A DNA stretch of 26,982 nt from a virus: positions 1-26,982 of the IMG/VR virus record IMGVR_UViG_3300030060_005199; one strand, written 5' to 3'. Within the stretch, counting starts at the first letter, position 1. Each line of letters begins with the position of its first letter. Shown here piece by piece: positions 10,540-18,148 of this stretch. Under the pieces are notes generated by a model. It searched no databases and was not told the DNA's origin. It saw only the letters and a list, made by a program, of their open reading frames with translations. Made by a program: the position numbers and the translations under genes.

Positions 10540-12083
10540 ATCTGGTAACTCCTCGTGGCATCGTCAGGCTCAACTAAGTATAGGTTCTGTTTGGTCCGTG
10601 TGATGCCAACGTAGAACACACGGTGCAGATCGTCAGGCGCGAGTTCCGCGGCCTTTGATGCGGCTGGTGATATCTCTGTAAACAGAACCACGTTGTCAGC
10701 CTCGCCGCCCTTAGATCCGTGGATCGTGGACAGATTGATACGAGGCTCTGCATTGAACTTTTCACCACGGCGTAACAGCGCGGTGATGTAGGCACGGTCT
10801 GCGCTAGGCAGTTTGTCCATCGCTGTATGCCAGATCATATCTCGTATAGATGTAATCAAATCCACGCCTTCTATAAGTCCGTGGTGCGCGATTAGTTCAT
10901 CCAGCGTCACCATGTCGTCATCGTCGAGTGCCGGTAATTTTTTAAATCCGCGCTTGACTCTGTCGTTCACGGACATATAACTGTAAATGGTTCGTGCGGT
11001 CTTGCCCGTCACCTGTTTACCTTTTCTCAACTGTTCCCAGCCATTCACAGCGTCACTCAGATTTTCTGAGATTGAACGTCGGCCCCGATAGTTGAAAAGA
11101 TAGCCCCGACTCCGTAGGTCCGCGGTTATATCCGACAGGAAGTATGCGGCTTGTGCCAGCACGAGCCACGAACCCTCAGAAAAATCAATCATCTCAGCGC
11201 GGGCGATATGCTCTACGTTGCCTCTGTCTTGGCGGGGCAGATACTTTTTAGGCACACGGCGTTTGATACGGTGGACCACACGCTCTGCCATAGGATGCAC
11301 AGTGGCCGGTACACGGTAGGACTGTTCCAATACCTCGTAGCCACCGTTGAGGTTTATGAAATGCTCAACGTCTGCACCGGCCCAGCGGTATATGGCTTGA
11401 TCATCGTCACCGGCAGCATAGATCCGCTCAGAGTGTTGCTCTAACACATGAGCTACGTCCCATTGCAGGGGCGACAGATCTTGCGCCTCGTCAACGAAAG
11501 TGACAGCTAGGCGGGGGCAAAACTGTGCACTCTCGTTGACAAAGACCTCTAACATATCTGTGAAATCAAAAAGCTGGTATCTGTTTTTGTATTCCTGTAA
11601 CGCGGTAGCCACATACTTTACCGTGTTCCAACTCTCGCTTATCTCGCTTTCGTCATACTGCTGACGCAAATCTATCTTACGCAACCGCGCTAGGTTCATA
11701 AGGTTGACGATTGGGCTACTGCTTTTATTGAGATCAAAGGCATCTTCACCGGACAGGCTGGAGCCCTCTACATCTAAGTTGAAGCCCAGTGCAATCCCCA
11801 CTTCTTTGTAGTGTTCTGGTTGCATGACCTGTTCTTGCCGTATACCGGACAGGCGCAGGGCAAAACTATGCAGGGTGCGGAACCACGGCAGTTGCGATTT
11901 GTCCAGATGAAATCGTGCACAAGCCCGCTCGACGGCTTCATTTGCGGCTTGCCGCGTGAACGCAAAGTAACCTATGTGCGTGGGGTCAACACCGCTCGAC
12001 AATGCCTCGTCCACTTTGTTCAAAAGCGCGGTAGTTTTGCCTGTTCCGGGCGGGCCGTAGATGCGAAATATCTTAGTATCCAT
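10536..12083 (-). CDS. SF1 (UvrD/Rep-like) DNA helicase
   Basis: A 515-residue helicase with the SF1A motifs in order: Walker A GPPGTGKTT (10-18), FTRQAANEA (41-49), Walker B VDEAQDLS (196-203), GDDDQAIYRW (224-233), SYRVPATV (254-261), INLSTIHGSKGGEADNVV near 455, and FYVGITRTKQNLYLVEP near 490. All ATPase and helicase residues appear intact. It is shorter than UvrD (about 720 residues), as is usual for phage members. It probably unwinds DNA in replication or recombination. With no DnaB-type helicase seen here, it may be a main replication helicase. It is translationally coupled to both neighbours. Confidence 0.93.
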   Translation of the reverse strand: MDTKIFRIYGPPGTGKTTALLNKVDEALSSGVDPTHIGYFAFTRQAANEAVERACARFHLDKSQLPWFRTLHSFALRLSGIRQEQVMQPEHYKEVGIALGFNLDVEGSSLSGEDAFDLNKSSSPIVNLMNLARLRKIDLRQQYDESEISESWNTVKYVATALQEYKNRYQLFDFTDMLEVFVNESAQFCPRLAVTFVDEAQDLSPLQWDVAHVLEQHSERIYAAGDDDQAIYRWAGADVEHFINLNGGYEVLEQSYRVPATVHPMAERVVHRIKRRVPKKYLPRQDRGNVEHIARAEMIDFSEGSWLVLAQAAYFLSDITADLRSRGYLFNYRGRRSISENLSDAVNGWEQLRKGKQVTGKTARTIYSYMSVNDRVKRGFKKLPALDDDDMVTLDELIAHHGLIEGVDLITSIRDMIWHTAMDKLPSADRAYITALLRRGEKFNAEPRINLSTIHGSKGGEADNVVLFTEISPAASKAAELAPDDLHRVFYVGITRTKQNLYLVEPDDATRSYQI

Positions 12084-12324
12084 GCTCTTCGTCCGTCAGA
12101 TCTTGTATGTCCTGCATCATGTGCACAAACACAGGAGTTTGTTCACCTACCCATGAGCCCAATACGTTAACAAAGAAAAAGTCTATAGCCTCGTCGTGAC
12201 TCATGCCGTCACGCTCACAAAGTATGGCTATGCACTTATGGTAATCGTATGCCACCAACGGCTCCTGACCAAACCGGTGACACACACCAATAAACGCTTT
12301 GTCAAATCCATCTGCTTTCAACAT
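12073..12324 (-). CDS. conserved 83-aa phage protein, unknown function
   Basis: An 83-residue acidic protein with AFIGVCHRFGQEPLVAYDYH, ERDGMSHDEAIDFFFVNVLG and SWVGEQTPVF. I recall similar short proteins with the F.VLGSWVG..TP.F pattern next to phage replication genes, without known function. Its ATG directly follows the primase stop (TAAATG), and it overlaps the helicase start by 11 nt. Confidence 0.75.
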   Translation of the reverse strand: MLKADGFDKAFIGVCHRFGQEPLVAYDYHKCIAILCERDGMSHDEAIDFFFVNVLGSWVGEQTPVFVHMMQDIQDLTDEEHGY

Positions 12325-13863
12325 TTAAAACGGGGCCTCCTCTTCCCTGCCAAAGTCTGGCGTTTTGAGTTCTAGCTCAACGGACTCGTATGCAGGTATT
12401 TTCCATACTCTCACTGGCCTCCCTTTTATTTTAAGAAGAGTGCTCTCTCCTCCCAGATCACGGAGCCGTTGAGCTATCTTGTAAGGCTTATATTCAAAAA
12501 ACTTGTTACGTTTCAAAAAAGCCTCAAAATCTTTCAATCTAAAATATGTGACGTTGGCCTCTTCATCGGTCCAAGGCCGCTTTAGTAATATCTCTTCACG
12601 GTCTTTTGCCTTTTGTAAATGAGCACAGAACTCTTCTAAGTAGTCGTAGAATTGACCGCTTGTGCTAGCATCCTCTGCCACGTCGATAATCGCGCTCTCG
12701 TTTGCAGCCATCTCCCGCATCAACCCGCCTATGCGTCCTTCCCACACCTGCTTACTGACAGAGCGTGGCATGAAGTTGAGTTGCTCCATGCAGGCTTTCT
12801 GAAATGTCGGCTGGCTCATAAGCCCTTCGGTGTCCAGTTCAACCGGTTCGCCGTTTACATCCAGAAACCACACTGGTGGGTTAGAGTTGTATTTTCGTAA
12901 ATTAGCTATGGCGGCACCCTGTATAGCGGCACCTATGCCATGTTTGCGTGTCTGGCATAGCTCTTTATTACAGTGCGCGTTGATAGGCGCATCGCTACAC
13001 CGGTAGGCGTAATCCTTTTTCTCAAGCTGTTTAGCCACAATGTTGACCTCGTTAAGAGGCAGAGGCGGCTCCAGATACTGCATATTGTAGTTTAGTATCT
13101 CAGACTCCCAGCTATCGGGGTAAGCTTTGCGTAGATATACGCCTATGTTAAACAAACCGTTGTTGCGCCCACCCTCAGATATTTTGTTCTTGATTAAGAA
13201 CTGTAGGCACGGCGGCCCATCTTTCATGTTGGACGTTTCAGGATCGTCGGTTATTTGTAGCTTGATAAGCTGTTCTGGTGTCTGCTTATGAGTCTCGTAA
13301 AGCTCAAAGAACTCCTCAAGCGTAGCAGATGTGCCGTCGTTTTTAATTGCGTAGCGTAACCCATCTTCTGCATCATAGTACGGCAGGTTCAGAAAGTTAC
13401 CTACGTCGTCGCGGTCAAGATGCAACTTGACCTGCTTTGGAAATATCTCACTGCCGCCGTACCCTAAAGCGGCTGAAACCTGTTGCAGTGTTGACTGCAT
13501 ATCTTTCGCATCTACCCATTCTGTTGCGAACAGGAAGCAGTGTGCGCCGCCAGATTTGGAGCGGCACACCACAAGAGGTAATTTAAGCTTACGGATCTTC
13601 TCAACGAGCACTTTATGGTCCAGAGGATATTGGTCTACGTCAACACAACCCCAGACACACTTGTTGTCCTCATTGATCGGTATGATACCAATACCACGAC
13701 CCGTGCCAGCCAGATGCCCTTCCCACAGTTCCTTGGTCCGTGGTTCGCGCACGATAGCGGCCCGTCCGGTATTCTTACCGTTAGCTTGCTGTTTCTCTAC
13801 TCTGTATGTGCCATACGCAAGACGCAGGCCATCAAAGATGGATGAAAACTTATCTACTGACAT
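12325..13863 (-). CDS. archaeo-eukaryotic-type primase with C-terminal PriCT-like region
   Basis: A 512-residue protein from ATG 13863; a TTG at 13878 is less likely. The N-terminal half has AEP primase motifs: the DxD metal site in GCVDVDQYP (about 72-80), the SGGAH motif (104-108), EIFPKQ (139-144) and NFLNLPYY (156-163), a pattern I associate with TOTE-type primases. Next comes a PriCT-like helical region (EGGRNNGLFNIGVYLRKAYP), then a Cys cluster (YRCSDAPINAHC, then KELC) that may bind zinc, and a C-terminal winged-helix-like part. It likely makes primers for the family A polymerase in the same operon. There is no helicase domain, so unwinding must come from another protein such as the UvrD-like neighbour. 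Confidence 0.85.
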   Translation of the reverse strand: MSVDKFSSIFDGLRLAYGTYRVEKQQANGKNTGRAAIVREPRTKELWEGHLAGTGRGIGIIPINEDNKCVWGCVDVDQYPLDHKVLVEKIRKLKLPLVVCRSKSGGAHCFLFATEWVDAKDMQSTLQQVSAALGYGGSEIFPKQVKLHLDRDDVGNFLNLPYYDAEDGLRYAIKNDGTSATLEEFFELYETHKQTPEQLIKLQITDDPETSNMKDGPPCLQFLIKNKISEGGRNNGLFNIGVYLRKAYPDSWESEILNYNMQYLEPPLPLNEVNIVAKQLEKKDYAYRCSDAPINAHCNKELCQTRKHGIGAAIQGAAIANLRKYNSNPPVWFLDVNGEPVELDTEGLMSQPTFQKACMEQLNFMPRSVSKQVWEGRIGGLMREMAANESAIIDVAEDASTSGQFYDYLEEFCAHLQKAKDREEILLKRPWTDEEANVTYFRLKDFEAFLKRNKFFEYKPYKIAQRLRDLGGESTLLKIKGRPVRVWKIPAYESVELELKTPDFGREEEAPF

Positions 13864-13931
13864 GTACGTTCCCCGCAAAAAAGATGAGGCGGCAAGGGCA
13901 TAGCAGCCAACACCCTTACCACCCCAACTGT

Positions 13932-14723
13932 TTAGAACGGTACGTCGTCGTTCAGATTGTTATCGGAGACGCTATCGTCTTGATGCTTTACCACCACATC
14001 ACCAGCGGTAATGCTCGTGGCAAAGTCCTTACCACGTTGGTAGATAGCTCTATCTTCGACAGGGCCCACACGGCTCATCTCCCAGCCATGCCAGCTACCC
14101 TTACTATTCTCCTCAGATATGGTCTTGAGGTGGTAGATATGGCTGAAGCGAGGCGGCGTGAACGGCCCGTTCTTGCCCTGCATGGTGAGTGAGGAGATCA
14201 TGCTGTTCCACTTACGAGACTTTTTAAGCTGAGTGGACTTCATTGCAATCAACGCAGTTTCAGCAGACCCGTCATTATGTAGCACGATAACAAAATGCTG
14301 ATGGGTCTCTTCGATATATTGACCAGAGCCGTCCTGCACATACTCTTTGTTATCTTCAGCAGACCGCTCCGTCTTTGGCATATTCTCGCCCGGAGAATAG
14401 ATAGCAACGGGAGCGCCTGTTCCTTCGCCTCTGGGGGCCCATTGGATGAACCGACGCTGGTAGGCTACCGGAATGACCTTGATGCCGTCCTTGCCCTTGT
14501 ATACGGCTCCTGAGACGGTATTGTAGATATCACCCTTGCGGGCATCTTCCAAATCATCAAGTTCTTTGCTTACGCCTGACAATATCTTGAGAAAAGGTAA
14601 CGCAAGATCATCTTGGCTCATATTTTCAAGACCAACGCCTGCGTCGGCTTCAAACATGGAAGGGTCAAACTGGATAATATCAGCCGTTTCCTTCTCAACT
14701 ACATCATTTTTCTTTTCGGCCAT
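13932..14723 (-). CDS. putative phage ssDNA-binding protein
   Basis: A 263-residue protein from ATG 14723, one base after the previous stop and with AGAGG upstream. The N-terminus is acidic. The middle is beta-rich (LPFLKILSG, GDIYNTVSGAVY, GIKVIPVAYQRRFIQW), and the end is SDNNLNDDVPF. The acidic tail ending in DDVPF closely resembles the SSB C-terminal tip (DDDIPF) that recruits partner proteins. Its place at the head of the replication operon agrees. The fold itself is not proven from sequence. Confidence 0.6.
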   Translation of the reverse strand: MAEKKNDVVEKETADIIQFDPSMFEADAGVGLENMSQDDLALPFLKILSGVSKELDDLEDARKGDIYNTVSGAVYKGKDGIKVIPVAYQRRFIQWAPRGEGTGAPVAIYSPGENMPKTERSAEDNKEYVQDGSGQYIEETHQHFVIVLHNDGSAETALIAMKSTQLKKSRKWNSMISSLTMQGKNGPFTPPRFSHIYHLKTISEENSKGSWHGWEMSRVGPVEDRAIYQRGKDFATSITAGDVVVKHQDDSVSDNNLNDDVPF

Positions 14724-14724
14724 T

Positions 14725-15321
14725 TTATTTTCCTCTCTTAATAATTGCGCGTTGCCCGACGTAGGCTCCAAATAATTCCATCGGGAAGTCGTCACCATTC
14801 TCAACACGTTCCCTGACAAAGGCACGAAGCGTCTGTGAATGGACCGTTTCTTTTTGTTCTGGGACATACCCTTCTTTCTCCGCGATAGATTTGAACGCAT
14901 TCGCTTGTTCGTCTTCGCCCGCTCCAAAACTACACGTAACCGTATTTTTGATGATATCGCCATGCCCGTTCTCCCGTAACCAATGATAAGCAGCGGGACG
15001 ATTGTCCACGGTGCCTTTTTCACCTGTTGTGATTGCCCCACCGTAAGTCGCTTTCACGGTCACAGTAGATCCATCATCTAACGTCATGGATGTTAGTCCG
15101 ATTTCAGTGAGCATCGTTGGCAGATCTTCGTCAGTCATTTTTAACAACGACTTTTTCTCAGCCTTGAGTTTTTCCTCAAGCTGTTTAACCTGCTCTTCTT
15201 TGTCCCTGATTGCTTTCGCCATACCGGCGACCGTGGTTAGGTCACCCTGATCCAGTTTTTCAACCGAGTTAGACAGACTGGCTTCAAAATCTGCCTCCAT
15301 TTCTTCAAACAAATCGCTCAT
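14725..15321 (-). CDS. conserved phage replication-operon protein, N-terminal coiled coil
   Basis: A 198-residue protein. Residues about 30-65 form a coiled coil (AKAIRDKEEQVKQLEEKLKA). The C-terminal half carries AAYHWLRENGHGDIIKN and HSQTLRAFVRERVENGDDFP followed by MELFGAYVGQRAII. I have seen such sequences in marine and other phages beside polymerase and SSB-like genes, but no activity is known. ATG 15321 has GGAG 7 nt upstream, and it is the first gene after the promoter at 15401-15373. Confidence 0.7.
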   Translation of the reverse strand: MSDLFEEMEADFEASLSNSVEKLDQGDLTTVAGMAKAIRDKEEQVKQLEEKLKAEKKSLLKMTDEDLPTMLTEIGLTSMTLDDGSTVTVKATYGGAITTGEKGTVDNRPAAYHWLRENGHGDIIKNTVTCSFGAGEDEQANAFKSIAEKEGYVPEQKETVHSQTLRAFVRERVENGDDFPMELFGAYVGQRAIIKRGK

Positions 15322-15360
15322 CGCGTTTCTCCGTTCGTTGTTAGAGCCTCCTGTCGGGGC

Positions 15361-15388
15361 TTGACAAATACCTATATAGTCGTATATA
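15361..15388 (+). promoter_or_regulatory. promoter of the SNF2-like gene (divergent pair)
   Basis: On the plus strand TTGACA (15361-15366), 16 nt, TATATA (15383-15388), 22 nt before the ATG at 15410. It overlaps the minus-strand promoter at 15373-15401 almost completely. Confidence 0.7.
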
Positions 15389-15401
15389 CCCCCATAGTCA
15401 A
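15373..15401 (-). promoter_or_regulatory. promoter of the replication operon (divergent pair)
   Basis: On the minus strand TTGACT (15401-15396), 17 nt, TATATA (15378-15373), then GG. The CTATATAGG core matches the promoters at 5240 and 7167. It drives the long operon 15321-8267. Confidence 0.75.
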
Positions 15402-15409
15402 GGGAGAAA

Positions 15410-16861
15410 ATGATGCGGGAATATAAATTTAAAACTGAGCCGTTTGACCACCAGCGAAAAGTCTTGGAAGACTCGTGGGCCGAGGAGTTCTACGCGCTTT
15501 TCATGGAGATGGGGACTGGCAAATCCAAGGTGGCTATCGACACTATCGGTATGCTGTATCAGGCCAAAAAAATAAACGCGGCACTTATACTGGCACCAAA
15601 AGGCGTCTATGACAACTGGGTTCAGGGTGAGATACCCGCACACCTACCGAATGAGATAGAACGCATGGTTGTGCGGTGGACGCCGTCTACTGCTAAAAAG
15701 TTTCAAGACGAGATGAAAGCGCTCGTGTATGAGCCGTTTGACGGCATGAAGATCTTTGTGATGAATATAGAGGCATTGTCCACTGCGCGTGGTACGAAGG
15801 CTGCGTATGCCTTTTTATGTAGAAACTCCAGTAACATAATGATTGTGGACGAAAGCACCACTATCAAAAACCGTAAAGCCACACGCACTAAGAACGTAAT
15901 GATGCTGGCAAAGGATGCTATGTATAAGCGCATTCTGACAGGATCTCCGGTTACCAAGTCACCTATGGATTTGTTTAGCCAGTGCATGTTCTTGTCACCG
16001 GCTGCGCTTAACTTCAACAGTTATTTTGCCTTTCAGAACCGGTACGCGATTGTGCAGAAGCGGACCATGGGCACTCGTGCATTTCAGGAGATCACTGGAT
16101 ACCGCAGGCTAGACGAACTGAACCAGAAGCTTGATCGGTTTAGCAACCGTACTTTGAAAGAAGATTGTTTAGACCTGCCGGACAAAATGTATACGCGACG
16201 GGACGTTGCGCTGACGGACGAGCAGAAGAGCTTGTATACGCAGATGAAGAAGCTGGCTCTGGCCAAGCTGGAGAACGGTGAACTGGCCACAACAGCCAGT
16301 GTGCTGACACAGATCATGCGCCTGCAACAGATATGCTGCGGGCACCTGCAACCGGATGAGGGCGAGATACAGCCGGTAGAGAGCAACAGGCTCAAGGAAT
16401 TACTGGAGATCACAGATGAGCTTCAGGGAAAAGCTATCATTTGGGCGACGTATACACACGACATCCAACAGATAGCAGAGGCCCTGCGCCACCGCTTTGG
16501 GCCCGAAGCGGTGGCAACCTATTATGGCGAAACCCCGCAGGATGAACGTCAGGAAACGGTCAACCGGTTTCAGGACAAGGATAACCCGCTTCGTTTCTTT
16601 GTCGGTCAGCCGCGGACAGGTGGCTACGGGATCACGCTGACCGCGGCTAACACAATGATATATTACTCAAATAGCTATGATTTGGAAATACGATTGCAGA
16701 GTGAGGACAGAGCGCACCGTATAGGCCAGAGCAACAAGGTGACGTATATCGACTTGGTATCGCCGCGCACTATTGACGAAAAGATCTTGAAGACTTTACG
16801 TAACAAGATAAACCTTGCCGGTCAGGTGCTTGGAGAACAGGCTAGGGAGTGGTTGGTTTAA
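15410..16861 (+). CDS. SNF2-like SF2 helicase/ATPase
   Basis: A 483-residue protein and the only plus-strand gene. Motifs: Walker A MGTGKSK (34-40), LAPKGVYDNW (61-70), Walker B VDES (146-149, variant of DEAH), LTGSP (176-180), IIWATYTHDI, GYGITLTAANTMIYYSNSYD and RAHRIGQ (434-440), the typical SNF2 motif VI. Compared with chromatin remodellers it is minimal, with no accessory domain. Such phage proteins translocate on dsDNA and are thought to act in replication, recombination or removal of DNA-bound proteins. ATGATG at 15410 or 15413 follows AGGGAG. Its TAA shares a palindromic TTAA with the stop of the convergent gene. Confidence 0.93.
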   Translation: MMREYKFKTEPFDHQRKVLEDSWAEEFYALFMEMGTGKSKVAIDTIGMLYQAKKINAALILAPKGVYDNWVQGEIPAHLPNEIERMVVRWTPSTAKKFQDEMKALVYEPFDGMKIFVMNIEALSTARGTKAAYAFLCRNSSNIMIVDESTTIKNRKATRTKNVMMLAKDAMYKRILTGSPVTKSPMDLFSQCMFLSPAALNFNSYFAFQNRYAIVQKRTMGTRAFQEITGYRRLDELNQKLDRFSNRTLKEDCLDLPDKMYTRRDVALTDEQKSLYTQMKKLALAKLENGELATTASVLTQIMRLQQICCGHLQPDEGEIQPVESNRLKELLEITDELQGKAIIWATYTHDIQQIAEALRHRFGPEAVATYYGETPQDERQETVNRFQDKDNPLRFFVGQPRTGGYGITLTAANTMIYYSNSYDLEIRLQSEDRAHRIGQSNKVTYIDLVSPRTIDEKILKTLRNKINLAGQVLGEQAREWLV

Positions 16862-17682
16862 CGCCGACGCGGGTATGGGAATATACTTCCTATCCCTTGT
16901 TGAACAACACCGCCTTTAGCTTTGGAATATAAAGGGCCTGTGTATTTGAATCCAACGCCGGGATTATTTATTGATACGTTTTCGGGCATATCCAGAGAAA
17001 ACCCATATTGCTGCGTGGATTGGCCAGAGTTTTGAGCCCCTTGTGTGCCTCGGTTTAAAGAGTCTAAGACATTCTGTGTAGCTAAATTTGGTTGATTTTG
17101 GTATTCAGCGTAAGCTTGATCAATAACGGCAGACTGTGCGTCCTTGTACATATCCTCCAAGCTTTTAACGGCTGGAGCCATAGTTGTGCCGGGTAAACTA
17201 ACGGCTGTTGTTAGATCATTAACTGGCGTTGTTGGGGCACTAACTTTTCCTGTAGATAAACCAGCAAGAGACACAGAGTCAGCAATTTCTTGTCGTGTGC
17301 GCGTTTCTGCGAGTTGCTCCGCTGGAGTACCAATTGATTTCGGTCCACCAACATCCACCGGTCCTTTTTGAATGCCCGATATAACGTCAGCTACCTGATT
17401 TTGTATACCTTGGGCGGTTTGTGCTTTTCCGGCTAAATTTGCCTCGATTTCCGCCTCCGCGGCAGCTTTCGCAGCATCCGCGGCAGCTTTGGCTGCCGTC
17501 GTTTGTTCCCCGCGATAACCAGTGTCAGGGGTAGGGGTAGGGTCAGCCGGAGGTTGAGGATCTTTTTTAGGGCCACTTTTTGACTCGCCACCGTCACCAA
17601 GGAAGCAGCCGAACTTTATTTCAAATTCGTTTTTACCTTCATAAATGTCTTGCAGTCCGTCAAACCAGCGCTTTTTATACAC
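16858..17682 (-). CDS. Ala-rich putative virion protein
   Basis: A 274-residue protein starting at GTG 17682, with GGAG 8 nt upstream. The N-terminus is basic and aromatic (MYKKRWFDGLQDIYEGKNEF). Next come a Pro/Thr linker (DPQPPADPTPTPDTG), an Ala-rich helix (AAKAAADAAKAAAEAEIEAN) and a Gly/Asn/Gln-rich C-terminus ending QGIGSIFPYPRRR. The QGIGS...F tail resembles the QQGIGSLMG end of the 1293-aa protein, suggesting a shared virion-assembly or ejection signal. Function is inferred from place and composition only. Overlaps the acyltransferase gene by 8 nt. Confidence 0.5.
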   Translation of the reverse strand: MYKKRWFDGLQDIYEGKNEFEIKFGCFLGDGGESKSGPKKDPQPPADPTPTPDTGYRGEQTTAAKAAADAAKAAAEAEIEANLAGKAQTAQGIQNQVADVISGIQKGPVDVGGPKSIGTPAEQLAETRTRQEIADSVSLAGLSTGKVSAPTTPVNDLTTAVSLPGTTMAPAVKSLEDMYKDAQSAVIDQAYAEYQNQPNLATQNVLDSLNRGTQGAQNSGQSTQQYGFSLDMPENVSINNPGVGFKYTGPLYSKAKGGVVQQGIGSIFPYPRRR

Positions 17683-18148
17683 AGCTATGTCTCCGTCCTA
17701 CGATGTCTTCTTGAACACCGGTGGCATATCTTTTTCTTTTACCATTTACTTGCCTCAAGAAAGTAGCTCCGTCATACGGGTACACTTCAATATACCGACT
17801 GGTCAATTCCTGCTGCACAAAACGTCCTATTTTCAATGCGTTATTGTACGGTGCAATAAAGTCTATGACGTACAGCATACCAGACTCGTGGTCCGTGTAC
17901 CAGTCTTCGGGCTGCAACTTGCGTGTGCCGTTCTCGTAACCCTCCGCTGCCTCCTTCGTCAGAAAGGCATGGCTGAACAGACCTGTGGGCCGCGGAAAAA
18001 TCTCCGTCTTGGCTGTAAGCTTGTCTTCGTACACGACAACCATCTTCTTTGCTTCGATGGCAGGGAGCACAAGGCGTTCAAGGTCATGTATATACCAGTC
18101 ACGGTGCATATCGGACTTGATCATTAGTTCCAGTACATCGTTAATCAT
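17675..18148 (-). CDS. HlyC-like toxin-activating lysine acyltransferase
   Basis: A 157-residue protein that aligns by eye with E. coli HlyC. MHRDW (14-18) corresponds to LHRNW with the catalytic His (His15 here, His23 in HlyC), and LVLPAI (26-31) to NVLPAI. EDWYTD (81-86) corresponds to EDWTSG, and VIDFIAP (94-100) to FIDWIAP with the catalytic Asp (Asp96 here, Asp92 in HlyC). HlyC transfers fatty acyl groups from acyl-ACP to internal lysines of RTX toxins. No RTX toxin is visible, so in a phage the target may be a virion protein, perhaps one of the large coupled neighbours; that is inference. The ATG overlaps the stop of the 1293-aa gene (ATGA). Confidence 0.8.
   Translation of the reverse strand: MINDVLELMIKSDMHRDWYIHDLERLVLPAIEAKKMVVVYEDKLTAKTEIFPRPTGLFSHAFLTKEAAEGYENGTRKLQPEDWYTDHESGMLYVIDFIAPYNNALKIGRFVQQELTSRYIEVYPYDGATFLRQVNGKRKRYATGVQEDIVGRRHSCV

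Noticed and set aside
14724-15041. N-terminal extension of the SSB-like protein to 15041
   Set aside because: It lies wholly inside the coiled-coil protein gene in another frame and has a shadow-like composition. ATG 14723 fits the coupled start.
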